Below are positions 51,406 to 60,572 of a stretch of DNA of 64,000 nt, one piece after another. Location: NCBI GenBank assembly GCA_964457925.1, contig CAYWGH010000029.1:18595-82594 (forward strand), written 5' to 3'. Position numbers and translations under genes: made by a program. The notes below the pieces were generated by a model. It saw only the letters and a list, made by a program, of their open reading frames with translations. It was not told the origin of the DNA and made no database searches. How positions within the stretch are numbered: position 1 is the first letter of the stretch; each line of letters opens with the position of its first letter. This DNA comes from Coneutiohabitans sp964457925. Lineage in GTDB: Bacteria; Zhuqueibacterota; Zhuqueibacteria; Zhuqueibacterales; Zhuqueibacteraceae.

Positions 51406-52476
51406 ATGAAAACCATGAACAGCCCAAAACCCCTTGCCAGCCTTTCGCTCGATCTCGACAATAAATGGTCGTACCTGAAAACCCACGGCGACGCCGGGTG
51501 GAAAACGTTCCCAACCTATTTGGACGTTTTCATTCCAAAGGTTTTGTGTGTGCTGGCGCGGCTCGATCTGAAGATCACGTTCTTCGTCGTCGGGCAGGAT
51601 GCCGCGCTTGACAAGAATGCCGATTATCTGCGGTCAATCACGGAGGCCGGGCACGAGGTCGGCAATCACTCGTTTCATCACGAACCCTGGCTGCAGCTTT
51701 ATTCCAAAGAAAAAATCAAACGCGAAATTCTAGCAACCGAAGAGCAACTCATGCGCGTCACCGGCCAGAAGCCGTCGGGTTTTCGTGGACCAGGATTTAG
51801 CTGGAGCTCTGACCTTCTCACAGTGCTTGAGGAAAATGGCTACCTCTACGATGCTTCGACATTGCCCACCTATCTTGGGCCGCTGGCAAGAGCCTATTAT
51901 TTTCGTACCGCGAAGCTGACGGCAGCAGAAAAACAACAGCGCCGTGAGCTTTTCGGAAAATTTAGCGAGGGTTTGCGGCCGGTGGCGCCCTACTATTGGC
52001 AGCTTTCGAACGGACGAAAATTGCTTGAAATTCCAGTCACGACCATGCCTGTCTTCAAGCTACCATTTCATCTAAGCTATTTGCTTTATTTGAGCCGGGT
52101 ATCGGAACGCTTGCTATCGTTTTATCTGCAAACTGCTTTACTCTTATGCCGGATAACCAAAACAGAGCCGAGCTTCCTATTGCACCCGCTTGACCTGCTC
52201 GGCGGCGATGAGGTGCCGGAATTGGCTTTCTTTCCAGGCATGGATTTGAAGAGCGCGCGCAAGATGGAGTTGTTCGAGTATGTTACCCATATGCTCGCGC
52301 AACATTTTGAATTGGTCAGCATGAACACGCACGCGCAAACGATTTGCAGGCGTTTAAAAACCCGGGTGCGCCAGGTTCCGGCAACGGATCGCCGGGCTTC
52401 TGCCGTTGACGCTCCGAAAGATTTGCAGGCGTCACCTGAGACCACGGCACTGAGCAACTTGGCGGCAACCGCGTAA
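51406..52476 (+). CDS. Polysaccharide deacetylase (CE4 family)
   Basis: A 356-residue NodB-homology deacetylase that removes N- or O-acetyl groups from the polymer or its precursor. Motif 1 is SLDLDNKW, where the usual D-D pair is spaced D-x-D. Motif 2 is EVGNHSFHHEP, giving the H-x3-H metal ligands. Motif 3 is GFRGPGFSW and a later motif reads FLLHPLDLLGGDE. There is no signal peptide or membrane helix, so it may act in the cytoplasm or be exported otherwise. I chose the ATG at 51406 because it lies just before the domain; the longer frame to 51340 gives a hydrophobic stretch (LTLIIFALRLFTAIELL) that could act as a signal anchor. Confidence 0.83.
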   Translation: MKTMNSPKPLASLSLDLDNKWSYLKTHGDAGWKTFPTYLDVFIPKVLCVLARLDLKITFFVVGQDAALDKNADYLRSITEAGHEVGNHSFHHEPWLQLYSKEKIKREILATEEQLMRVTGQKPSGFRGPGFSWSSDLLTVLEENGYLYDASTLPTYLGPLARAYYFRTAKLTAAEKQQRRELFGKFSEGLRPVAPYYWQLSNGRKLLEIPVTTMPVFKLPFHLSYLLYLSRVSERLLSFYLQTALLLCRITKTEPSFLLHPLDLLGGDEVPELAFFPGMDLKSARKMELFEYVTHMLAQHFELVSMNTHAQTICRRLKTRVRQVPATDRRASAVDAPKDLQASPETTALSNLAATA

Positions 52477-52578
52477 CTGTTATGATCTTTTTGATTGAAA
52501 AATGGAGTTCAGGTTTTAAATCTAAGCAGCGCATGAGGATTCAAAAATCCATGCTCGCTCAAGTATTGGGAGAACTTG

Positions 52579-53667
52579 ATGAACATTGTTAGAGCGCAGA
52601 AAATCGAAACCGGGCTAATCCCTGCAGCGGGAACGAAGCACAGGCCTTTGGTTTCAGTCATCGTTCCAGCTTTCAACGAAGCGGACATTCTCGAGAAAAA
52701 TTTGGCCGTGCTTTGCGCCTATCTCAAATCGCTGGAGCGAGACTATCTTTGGGAACTCATCGTCGTGAATGACGGCAGCACGGATGCAACCGGTGAACTG
52801 GCGGAAGCATTTGCTGGCGTCCGAGAAAATGTGCGGGTATTGCATCACGGAGTGAATCTCAATCTCGGGCAGGCGCTGCGCACGGGTTTTCGCCACTGCC
52901 GGGGAGACTACGTCGTGACGATGGATGTGGACTTGAGTTATTCGCCGGATCACATTGCGCGGATGTTGCAGAAGCTGCGGGAGAGCAAGTGCGATGTCGT
53001 CCTCGCTTCTCCGTATATGGCGGGCGGGCAATGCTCAAACGTGCCGTGGGAACGGGAATTATTAAGCCGTCAGGCGAATCGCTACTTGTCGCGTTTGGCT
53101 CCTGGCCATCTCTCCACACTTACCGGAATGGTGCGCGCTTATGAAGGCGGATTTGTCCGGGCGCTGCAATTAAAATCCACAGGAATGGAAATCAACACCG
53201 AGATCATTTACAAAGCACAAATCCTGAACGCTCGCATCGCAGAAATCCCCGGCCACCTGAATTGGGAAGCGCAAAAAACCGGAAGCGCGCGCCGCATTTC
53301 ACATATGAAAATTCTGCGCCATATCGGCCGTTGCTTGTTCTCCGGATTTGTTTTCAGGCCGGCATTTTTTCTGATGTTCCCAGCTCTACTTGCGAGCGTG
53401 ATTGCATGCCTGGCGCTGGTGAAATTTTTTCTCGCGGCGCTTGCGCAATATCAGGCAAGCTTTGCTTCCACAGGATTAAGGATGATGGAAATATGGCACG
53501 CATGCAGCACAGCGTTTCATCAAGCGCCGCACACATTTTGGATCGGCGGCCTCGGCGTATTAGTGGCCGTGCAATTCTTCGGCTTCGGCTTGATGGCGCT
53601 GCAGAACAAGTATTATTTTGAGGAACTTTTTTTCTCGGCGCGCGAACTCAAAAAGGATTTATCATAG
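52579..53667 (+). CDS. Glycosyltransferase family 2, dolichol-phosphate mannosyltransferase-like
   Basis: A 362-residue GT2 enzyme with C-terminal membrane helices. SVIVPAFNEADILEKNL, ELIVVNDGSTDATGELAEAF, LNLGQALRTGFRHCRGDYVVTMDVDLSYSPDHIARML and SRLAPGHLSTLTGMVRAYE follow the DPM1/polyprenyl-phosphate glycosyltransferase pattern, with D-V-D as the metal motif. Two helices lie at about 260-290 and 315-345. It should make a polyprenyl-phosphate sugar donor, which the two GT39-like proteins of this cluster would use. The ATG at 52579 follows GGGAG. It is the last gene of the exopolysaccharide cluster and converges with the ABC ATPase gene. Confidence 0.85.
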   Translation: MNIVRAQKIETGLIPAAGTKHRPLVSVIVPAFNEADILEKNLAVLCAYLKSLERDYLWELIVVNDGSTDATGELAEAFAGVRENVRVLHHGVNLNLGQALRTGFRHCRGDYVVTMDVDLSYSPDHIARMLQKLRESKCDVVLASPYMAGGQCSNVPWERELLSRQANRYLSRLAPGHLSTLTGMVRAYEGGFVRALQLKSTGMEINTEIIYKAQILNARIAEIPGHLNWEAQKTGSARRISHMKILRHIGRCLFSGFVFRPAFFLMFPALLASVIACLALVKFFLAALAQYQASFASTGLRMMEIWHACSTAFHQAPHTFWIGGLGVLVAVQFFGFGLMALQNKYYFEELFFSARELKKDLS

Positions 53668-53769
53668 CGCCAATTTTGCAGGACTTGTGCCTTGGATCCA
53701 AAATCGCCTTTTTCAAAAACTTGTCGAGGCTCGCCTCATACTCGGGTTCGTTAATTTCACCGACGATTG

Positions 53770-54543
53770 TTACAAAAAATTTTCCAGGAATTTCATGCGG
53801 TTATTTTGCTGGGTGAGCAGGCGAGGGTCCGGAGACTCGACGATTCTTCCTTCATGCATAACGACAAGACGATGGCTCCATTGTGCGACGAGCGGCAAAT
53901 CGTGCGAAATAAAAAAATAGGTAAGGCCGAATTGCCTTTGCAGTGAGTCGAACAAGTGCAGAAGCCGGCTTTTGGTCAAGACATCGAGAGAGGAAAACGG
54001 TTCATCGGCGGCGATAAACTGAGGCTGCAGCGCCAAAGCCCGGGCGATGACTGCCCGATGGCGTTGGCCGGAACTTAGCTCGCGGGGTAATGCGGAAGAA
54101 TGGTACTCGCTTAAGCCAACGTGTTGCAGCAACTCGAGCGCACGATGACGGGCCTTTTTTTTATCAAGGCGCCGATGCACGAGGCAAGGCTCGGCGATGG
54201 CATCGCCAATGGTGAGACGTGGATTCAAAGCAGTTTCTGCGTCTTGGAAAATGAATTGCGCTTGCCGGCGAAAGTTTTTTAAGTCTTCGCCTTTCATGGC
54301 CCAGACCTCTTGCCCTTGAAAATAAATCTTTCCCGCGCTTGGTCTCGTGAGGCGAAAGAGGCAATGTGCCAATGTGGTTTTGCCGCTGCCGGATTCGCCG
54401 ATTAGCGCCACCTTTTCACCGGGAAGGATTTGCAAATCAACGCCTTGAACGGCATGAACCGGCGCAACAGATTTGGCAAACACGCCGTTTCGGCGAGCGT
54501 AACACTTGCTCAGGCCGTGAATGTCGACAAGAGGAGCCGGCAT
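53770..54543 (-). CDS. Oligopeptide-type ABC transporter ATP-binding protein (OppF/DppF-like)
   Basis: A 257-residue ABC ATPase: Walker A GESGSGKTTLAHCL, Q-loop FIFQDAETALNPRLTI, signature ELSSGQRHRAVIARALALQPQ (S-S-G-Q-R in place of L-S-G-G-Q), Walker B FIAADEPFSSLDV, H-loop ISHDLPLVA. The Q-D-x-x-x-A-L-N-P-R form is typical of peptide/nickel importers. I chose the ATG at 54543; an in-frame TTG at 54606 would add 21 residues and neither has a clean ribosome site. It is the last gene of the operon and pairs with the OppD-like ATPase upstream to drive uptake. Confidence 0.9.
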   Translation of the reverse strand: MPAPLVDIHGLSKCYARRNGVFAKSVAPVHAVQGVDLQILPGEKVALIGESGSGKTTLAHCLFRLTRPSAGKIYFQGQEVWAMKGEDLKNFRRQAQFIFQDAETALNPRLTIGDAIAEPCLVHRRLDKKKARHRALELLQHVGLSEYHSSALPRELSSGQRHRAVIARALALQPQFIAADEPFSSLDVLTKSRLLHLFDSLQRQFGLTYFFISHDLPLVAQWSHRLVVMHEGRIVESPDPRLLTQQNNRMKFLENFL

Positions 54544-54679
54544 ACTACAAGTGCGCGTTTGAGAAATCGTGCAATCTACAACTCCTTTATGCACTTTCGT
54601 TTTCAACTTCGCTTGTGTTCAACGGCCATTTCACCGCGATTGGTTGTATCCCGCGTGTCAAAATTGCTCGCGCACTTTT

Positions 54680-55498
54680 TCAAACGCATTCTTGCTCACC
54701 GGCGGTGCAATTGAATTCCGTGGCGGCCTCCAGCAGGCGCTGCGTTTGTGGGTGTTGTGCGCGCGCCAGAACTTCCGCAGTCGTTCCGGCTTCGATGACC
54801 TTACCCTCGTGCATAATGGCGAGGCGATCCGCCCATGCGGCAACGAGGTTGAGATTATGTGTGATGAACAGCAGGCTCAACCCATGTTTTTGTTTCAAGT
54901 CTTGCAAACATTTCAATACTTCGCGTTGATGCCGAGCATCGAGCGCCGTCGTCGGCTCATCAGCTATGATCAGTTTTGGTTCACATGCCATCGCCATCGC
55001 GATCATGACGCGCTGGCGCATACCGCTGCTCAATTCGTGCGGGTACGCGTGAAAACAGCGTTCGAGGTCGGGCAGATCCACGGACTCAAAAAGCTGCAGC
55101 GTTTTGCTCTTGGCCGCTTTTTTATTCAACCCCAAATGAAGGCACAACGCTTCCGCCACCTGGCTGCCAACACGACGCAGGGGATTAAGCGCAGAAGCCG
55201 GTTCCTGAAAGATTAAGGCGATCTCTTTCCAACGAATTTGACGCAAACGTTTTTCCGGCAACGCCAGAACGTTTTCCTCCCGATAAAAAATTTTTCCGCT
55301 GGTGATTTTGCCGGGGGGATCAATCAAGCGTAAAATGGCGCGAGCGACAGTGGTTTTACCGCAACCGGATTCACCAACAAGAGCCAACGTTTCCGCCGGA
55401 AATATCTCCACATTGAATGCGCGAACAGCAATACGCTCTGCTTTCTCAAATAAGGTAAAACGAACCTCGAGATTGTCGATGGTAAGCAACGGCTTCAT
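54680..55498 (-). CDS. Oligopeptide-type ABC transporter ATP-binding protein (OppD/DppD-like)
   Basis: A 272-residue ABC ATPase: Walker A GESGCGKTTVARAIL, Q-loop LIFQEPASALNPLRRVG, signature ELSSGMRQRVMIAMAMACEPK, Walker B LIIADEPTTALDARHQ, H-loop ITHNLNLVAAWADR. It is shorter than most OppD proteins and lacks the usual long C-terminal extension; a single Cys pair appears near the end. The ATG at 55498 overlaps the stop of the OppC-like permease by 4 bases (ATGA). The longer frame to 55591 lies inside that permease and is not supported. Confidence 0.92.
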   Translation of the reverse strand: MKPLLTIDNLEVRFTLFEKAERIAVRAFNVEIFPAETLALVGESGCGKTTVARAILRLIDPPGKITSGKIFYREENVLALPEKRLRQIRWKEIALIFQEPASALNPLRRVGSQVAEALCLHLGLNKKAAKSKTLQLFESVDLPDLERCFHAYPHELSSGMRQRVMIAMAMACEPKLIIADEPTTALDARHQREVLKCLQDLKQKHGLSLLFITHNLNLVAAWADRLAIMHEGKVIEAGTTAEVLARAQHPQTQRLLEAATEFNCTAGEQECV

Positions 55499-56328
55499 AC
55501 GTCCATCGCCCTGTGAAAGCCTTCTGCAATCCAATTCAAGGCCATGACGATGAGCATGAGAGCCAAACCGGGAAATGTCGCTATCCACCACGCGCTCGCC
55601 AACACGTCGCGTCCATCGCGGATGATGCTACCCCAACTGACCTCCGGGGGCTGTATACCTAATCCAAGAAAACTCAGACTTGATTCGATCAGAACCACGT
55701 CGGCAAGGCGCAACGCGGCGAAGGCAATAATCGGAGTCAGCGCGTTCGGCAGGAGATGCCGAAAAACAGTTCTGCGGCGGCCAAACCCAAGCACATGCGC
55801 GGCCTTGATGAAGTCGCGTTCTTTGAGCGACATCACCTCGGCGCGCACGAGCCTCGCCAGATCCATCCATGAGGTCAAGCTCATGATCAAAACCAAAATT
55901 TCCCAATTCGGCCCAAAGAACGCCGCGCATGTGGCGAGCAAATAGATGAGCGGAAAAGCCAGCAACATATCGACCCCGCGCATGATGAGCGCGTCGAGCG
56001 CGCCGCCAATATAGCCTGCTGCAGCTCCGAGCAGCGTGCCAATGAGCAGCGCCAGGGCGGTAACGGACAATCCGAGGTTGAGAGATACGCGCGCCCCCAG
56101 CAGCAGCCGGCTCAAAAGGTCGCGTCCGAATTGGTCCGTACCCAAAAGATGATGCCAACTCGGGGGTTGATAGCGTTGCTCGAAATTCAGCGCAATCGGA
56201 TCATAGGGCGTCAAGTTTGCCGCAAACCTGCCGGCAAGCAGCCAAACGATGACGACAATCATTCCCATACCCGCCAGCTTTTGGCGAGCGAGGCGATTCC
56301 GAATCCTGGAGGCGCTAAAACAAAGCAT
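55495..56328 (-). CDS. Oligopeptide-type ABC transporter permease (OppC/DppC-like)
   Basis: A 277-residue inner-membrane permease. After the first helix (MGMIVVIVWLLAGRFAANL) come the OppC-typical HHLLGTDQFGRDLLSRLLLGARVSL and the EAA-like loop EVMSLKERDFIKAAHVLGFGRRRTVFRHLLPNAL, ending with LGIQPPEVSWGSII. About six helices are present. It overlaps the OppD-like gene by 4 bases and lies 80 bases after the OppB-like permease. With it, it should form the channel for peptides or similar substrates. Confidence 0.93.
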   Translation of the reverse strand: MLCFSASRIRNRLARQKLAGMGMIVVIVWLLAGRFAANLTPYDPIALNFEQRYQPPSWHHLLGTDQFGRDLLSRLLLGARVSLNLGLSVTALALLIGTLLGAAAGYIGGALDALIMRGVDMLLAFPLIYLLATCAAFFGPNWEILVLIMSLTSWMDLARLVRAEVMSLKERDFIKAAHVLGFGRRRTVFRHLLPNALTPIIAFAALRLADVVLIESSLSFLGLGIQPPEVSWGSIIRDGRDVLASAWWIATFPGLALMLIVMALNWIAEGFHRAMDV

Positions 56329-56408
56329 ACAGGTTATTCTGCCGCAGTAGAATTAAAGGTTAAAAAGATTTGACCCAAAGCAGATACGTCACCCTAACGT
56401 GATTCGGG

Positions 56409-57404
56409 TTATTTTATTCTGGGATCCGCAAAACGATAGAGCAGGTCTGCGACAAAATTACCGGCAATAACCATGGTAGCGGAAAGCCCGGTGGCCGCGA
56501 GAACCACAGGATAATCGCGGCTGAGAATGGCCTCACCGGTGACACGACCCATGCCGGGCCACGCGAAAATGATTTCCGTGAGAAACGCGCCGCCAACTAA
56601 AAAAGCCAGGCTCAATCCGAGCAGAGAGACAAGTGGAACAAGGGAATGAGGCAGTGCGTGGCGCGTCATGATTTGCCACGAGCTAAGACCCTTGGCTTTA
56701 GCCAATAGCACAAAGTTCGATTCTAATGCGCGGATGAGATTTTCACGCACATGACGGCCCATGATTGCCGTGCCCGGCACAGCGAGTGTGATCATGGGCA
56801 ACATGAGATGGCGCAAACGATCTTGCAGCACCCTCCAGGCATCCATTTCATCAACAAACAAGGAAGCCGCATGCGAATTGGGCAACCACCCGAGTTTGAC
56901 CGCAAATATCAATATCAGCATAAGCCCGAGCCAGAAACTTGGCATGCTATAGGCCGCCAGCAAACCGTTGCTCAACAGATGGTCGAGCCAACCGTGGCGA
57001 TAATACGCTGCCGCCGCGCCCAGTAATAAACCGAACGCCAAATTCAATATGAGAACTGAGATCGTTAATTGAAGCGTCGCAGGAATTGCTTCCGCGAAAA
57101 TATGCGCAACCGGGCGGTGTTGCGTCAGGGAATAGCCCCAATCGCCGCGCAGCCATTGCTGCAGCCATTTGGCATACTGCACGTGCACGGGTTGATCAAA
57201 GCCGAATTGTTGCCGGATTTGCGTCAAGGTTTCTTGAGAAATGCGTGGAGAGAAATAGCGGTCCATGGGGTCGCCGGGACCGGCGTGAATGAAGAAAAAC
57301 ATCAGGGTTAGTACGCCCCAGATTAGAAACAATGCCTGCAATATGCGTTGGAACAGGTAGGCAAGCATAGGTACACCAGCTAATTTTTTGGCCGTGCGGC
57401 TCAT
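56409..57404 (-). CDS. Oligopeptide-type ABC transporter permease (OppB/DppB-like)
   Basis: A 331-residue inner-membrane permease. The OppB signature is near the start (YLFQRILQALFLIWGVLTLMFFFIHAGPGDP), then QFGFDQPVHVQYAKWLQQWLRGDWGYSLTQHRPV, with the EAA loop NLIRALESNFVLLAKAKGLSSWQIMTRHALPHSLVPLV and the closing FAWPGMGRVTGEAILSRDYPVVLA. The ATG at 57404 has AGGATGA upstream; the ATG at 57365 would drop a 13-residue polar leader. It is the first transporter gene after the TPR protein and is separated from its probable binding protein (62037-63623) by about 4.6 kb of regulatory genes. Confidence 0.93.
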   Translation of the reverse strand: MSRTAKKLAGVPMLAYLFQRILQALFLIWGVLTLMFFFIHAGPGDPMDRYFSPRISQETLTQIRQQFGFDQPVHVQYAKWLQQWLRGDWGYSLTQHRPVAHIFAEAIPATLQLTISVLILNLAFGLLLGAAAAYYRHGWLDHLLSNGLLAAYSMPSFWLGLMLILIFAVKLGWLPNSHAASLFVDEMDAWRVLQDRLRHLMLPMITLAVPGTAIMGRHVRENLIRALESNFVLLAKAKGLSSWQIMTRHALPHSLVPLVSLLGLSLAFLVGGAFLTEIIFAWPGMGRVTGEAILSRDYPVVLAATGLSATMVIAGNFVADLLYRFADPRIK

Positions 57405-57557
57405 TCATCCTGGTCTATTGTAATTGAAACGGCTTATGGTTATCTCAAAACCGCATGCGACCCGAATGCTTGGCGAATACCTATGGCTTGTCGCAGCCTC
57501 GAACGCGCTGGACAACCGGAATGTTTTATGGCAGCCGTGCTCGAAAAGTCGAACGAC

Positions 57558-58847
57558 TCAATTCTTGAGGGCGCCCGCAGCCTGGAGTTCGTGCAACAAT
57601 TTCTCCAGTTTTTTGATTTCACGCTGCGCTTTCATCTGCTTGTAATACTCAAGGGCTTTTTGCAAGTGTTTCTGTTCCGACTTCGTGCTGCCCTTGCCAT
57701 GCCAAAACTCGGCGTAGCTTTTATGAGTCTCAGCCATACCCAATGTGTTGTGATAATGCGAGAAAAGCTGTAATGCTTCGTCGAGGTACTTTTTCGCCAA
57801 ACCCCAATTCTCTTTTCTAGTATAAACCACGCCAAGCAGGCGGCAGGCATCCGCCTCGCCGGATTTGTGCTCCAGGCCATGAAAAGTACGCAAAGCGATA
57901 TGACATTGCTTCTCGGCCATCTCCAAATCGTGCATCAGCAGGTAAAGCTCGACGCGATTGAGGCTCACTTGCGCCTCAACCACGACATCACTGGCTTCCC
58001 GCGCAAGCTGCAGCCCCTTGGCGTAACACTTTCCGGATTCGTGCCAAAACTCCTTGTCACGATAGGCCGTTGCCATGTTGTTATAGGTTTCCGCCAGGCC
58101 GCGGCGGTCTCCCAGCCGTTCAAATAACAACAAGCTTTTTTGCAATGTGGCCAGCGCTTTGTCCCATTGGCCTTGGACATTGTACAACGCGCCCAGGTTG
58201 TTGCATACGCACGCCGTCAAATCGTCGTCATTCATTTTCTCGGCCAGGGAAAGCGCATGCTCGCATGCAGTTTCCATTTTACGCCACGCTGCGGTATGGA
58301 AATATGCCGCGGCCAGACTGTTCAACGCATAGGCTTCCTCCAGAGGCTCGCCAGTCTCGCGAGAGATTTTATAGCTGTGTTCGAAACAGGCAATTGCTTC
58401 CTTCCACTTGCTTTGACGCAACTTGAGATTGCCGAGTTGGCGCAGCGCGCGCGCATGTGATTTCGTATCATGAAGCTCTTTGCTCAGCTTGAGGCACTGC
58501 TCATAACTCTCCGCCGCTTCCTCCACCAGCCCGAGCAGGGCAAAGGTTTGCCCGGCACTATAGCACAAATTGAGTTCTTGCGCCTGATCATGCTTGAGTT
58601 GGGCAAATTGTCTCAAGTTATTTACCGCCGCTTTAAAGTACTGGGCGCCTTGTTGCGTCCTCTCCTGGGAAAGAAATTTTCGCGCCAACTTTTCCATGTT
58701 ATAGGTGAGATCAACAAATTCGTCAGAATCCGGCGCAACACTCGTCTCAGCCTGTTTCAACGCTGTCGCTAATTTGGCCAAGATCGGTTTATAGTCATCC
58801 GCTTTGCCACGCTTAGGTTGTTTTTGACCGTGCTTGCTCATACTCAT
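57558..58847 (-). CDS. Tetratricopeptide-repeat protein
   Basis: A 429-residue cytoplasmic protein made almost wholly of TPR units from about residue 50 to 420. At least eight 34-40 residue repeats show the A-x8-A-x-x-P-like spacing (for example ALRQLGNLKLRQSKWKEAIACFEHSYKI, CNNLGALYNVQGQWDKALATLQKSLLL, YNNMATAYRDKEFWHESGKCYAKGLQL). The first 25 residues are basic (KHGQKQPKRGK). TPR arrays bind peptides or proteins. There is no enzyme domain, so its partner is unknown. It lies between the ZU5-like lipoprotein and the peptide permeases, and might sense or scaffold something linked to peptide uptake. The start at 58847 is chosen for a weak GAGAA; 58841 is possible. Confidence 0.85.
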   Translation of the reverse strand: MSMSKHGQKQPKRGKADDYKPILAKLATALKQAETSVAPDSDEFVDLTYNMEKLARKFLSQERTQQGAQYFKAAVNNLRQFAQLKHDQAQELNLCYSAGQTFALLGLVEEAAESYEQCLKLSKELHDTKSHARALRQLGNLKLRQSKWKEAIACFEHSYKISRETGEPLEEAYALNSLAAAYFHTAAWRKMETACEHALSLAEKMNDDDLTACVCNNLGALYNVQGQWDKALATLQKSLLLFERLGDRRGLAETYNNMATAYRDKEFWHESGKCYAKGLQLAREASDVVVEAQVSLNRVELYLLMHDLEMAEKQCHIALRTFHGLEHKSGEADACRLLGVVYTRKENWGLAKKYLDEALQLFSHYHNTLGMAETHKSYAEFWHGKGSTKSEQKHLQKALEYYKQMKAQREIKKLEKLLHELQAAGALKN

Positions 58848-59152
58848 TTCTCGTTCGAAATCTATAGCAAGAGCCATACCGCCGTATATCATGGCGTGGG
58901 ATCGGGCTAAATTCAATGCTAATGGAGTGAAAGGTATGTTGAACGATTCCGATCGTAACCGGCTGCAATGTCTTATTACAGCATGCGGCGTGGCGTTACG
59001 ATTTTAATATCTTCGAATACCCCAGAGTCAAAAGTTGGGGCGGATGATCAGAGCCGCTTCTGATGATCCATGGAGCCATCAGCGGATTCGTGACAATCAT
59101 CCGGCGCCGTGCTATCATTCGCGCCATTTTTTTTCTTGTAACGCCGCAAGCG
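58848..59152. other. Intergenic region with an imperfect hairpin
   Basis: No gene seen. An 11-bp stem with one mismatch joins GGATGATCAGA (42 bases into the 59000s: 59042-59052) and TCTGATGATCC (59059-59069) with a 6-base loop, downstream of the ZU5-like gene on the minus strand. No U-run follows on that strand, so it may be an inefficient terminator or an mRNA 3' end structure. Confidence 0.4.
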
Positions 59153-60010
59153 CTATTTGGTCGAAATGGTGTACTGTGTAAAGTGCCAAACTTGCGCGAT
59201 GATATTTTGCCGCCTCGTATCAACCCGGCTCTCGACTTCGATCCATTGGCCGGCAGTTTCATCATACCAGGACAGCGTAAGCGAATTCTCATCAATGCCG
59301 GAAAGGTCGACATTCTTATAAGAGATGGATACTGTCACCGGGCGATTAAACCAGCCGTCCGGGCCGAAATCCACCTGAACGTAATTGCTGGGACTGATCG
59401 AGATGGAAGCATGCGCATCCTGCATGAGCGCGCCAGGAGGAAAGTCGATTTTATGGCCGCCGTGCCAAATCTCACCGCCTTCACTCGCGGCCATCCATTT
59501 GGTGACCTTTGTGCCGAGAAAATGACTATCATACCCCGCCTGAGCTTCCATGATGACGCGCAAATCTCTTCCAGACAAATACTCGTCCTGCTGAACGGCC
59601 TCTTCAACTGCAACGGGAAGCGGCGTGCTGGCGAGTAAAACCGTCTTGAGCAGGGCGGTGGGCACTGCCGGGTCGCGCTGCAAAACCGCCATGAGCACTT
59701 CTGAAGACAACGGCGATTCTTTCAACAAAAGAATCCCAAGCTCAACGTTCGAGAGCACCGGTTTCCGATTAATCATCGCAATGAGCTGCTCGTCCGTATA
59801 AGCGCCTTTTGCCAATGATTTTACCGGTGCAATCTCATCAGCTTTACGCAGGACAGGCCGAACTTTGCTGATCGTCTGTTGCCGTTGTGTCGACTGCAGG
59901 GGCGAGATTGGTCCCGAGGCGGGCTCTTCGCTGCAGCCCACAACAAACAGGGTTGAAGCGCACAAACTGACGGCGAAAGCGAGTTGGCGATAACAACGGA
60001 AGCGTTTCAT
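59153..60010 (-). CDS. Lipoprotein with ZU5-like C-terminal domain
   Basis: A 285-residue exported lipoprotein. The signal peptide (RFRCYRQLAFAVSLCASTLF) ends in V-V-G-C, giving a lipid-modified Cys near residue 25. The middle (about 70-170) is helical, with two similar segments: NRKPVLSNVELGILLLKESPLSSEVLMAVLQRD and a PLPVAVEEAV-type stretch. The C-terminal 110 residues look like a ZU5 beta-sandwich: KIDFPPGALMQDAHASISI ... VDFGPDGWFNRPVTVSISY. Such ZU5-like lipoproteins are frequent in KSB1-type genomes; their function is unknown, and protein binding at the membrane surface is the usual guess. The ATG at 60010 follows GAGGA. Its sequence context is intergenic on both sides. Confidence 0.75.
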   Translation of the reverse strand: MKRFRCYRQLAFAVSLCASTLFVVGCSEEPASGPISPLQSTQRQQTISKVRPVLRKADEIAPVKSLAKGAYTDEQLIAMINRKPVLSNVELGILLLKESPLSSEVLMAVLQRDPAVPTALLKTVLLASTPLPVAVEEAVQQDEYLSGRDLRVIMEAQAGYDSHFLGTKVTKWMAASEGGEIWHGGHKIDFPPGALMQDAHASISISPSNYVQVDFGPDGWFNRPVTVSISYKNVDLSGIDENSLTLSWYDETAGQWIEVESRVDTRRQNIIAQVWHFTQYTISTK

Positions 60011-60572
60011 AACGGTCCTCGAAAGTTTGAATGCAAATGTTCTGTCCTTTAGATCATTTAGTCGTGATGCAATACTGCTCACAATGACTCACAACAAGCT
60101 GAAGTTGAAACCGCCCTTGGCGTGAAGATTGTCCCGAAAATCCTGTTTCAGGGGAAAGAAAAAAGGTGGGATGGTCAAGCATTCGAAATACAATTCGAAA
60201 TGAAATAACTTGTCACCTCTGCTTCTTCAAGGAGTATGCCAGGAACACGGCACGGCAACTTGAAGCGAGCGCTCTTGCCAAAACAACTGCTTAACGAATA
60301 CGTTTCGGTCGGCATGCCTGTCTTCACCGTCATCAATTTATCATATCGGAATGTTTCGTTACACCCGCGATGCCCGCTGGCGCAGAAAAGTGCAATATTA
60401 CATTGCACCGGCCGCTCTGTATGCGAAAATACGGCTTATGAAAAACAAGAACGATTCCGGCAAAACAATCCTGTGAGCCGCTTTAGTAAAATCAGTTTTG
60501 CCGGACAAACTGCCGTTGGTTTGCCTTCGGGCGGTTGAAAGTCGAATGAGCGCTATAATCTTGCATCTGCGT
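60011..60572. other. Intergenic region between the sigma54 activator and the ZU5-like lipoprotein
   Basis: No convincing gene. An 11-bp perfect inverted repeat (TCCGGCAAAAC at 60456-60466, GTTTTGCCGGA at 60495-60505) lies 68 bases after the activator stop and may end that transcript. Near 60068-60083 the minus strand reads TGTGAG-CAGTA-TTGCA, a sigma54-like -12 with a poor -24. Candidate promoter elements for the lipoprotein are otherwise weak. Confidence 0.45.

Noticed and set aside
60068..60083. Minus-strand TGTGAG-CAGTA-TTGCA before the ZU5-like lipoprotein
   Set aside because: The -12 element is good but the -24 GG is lost.
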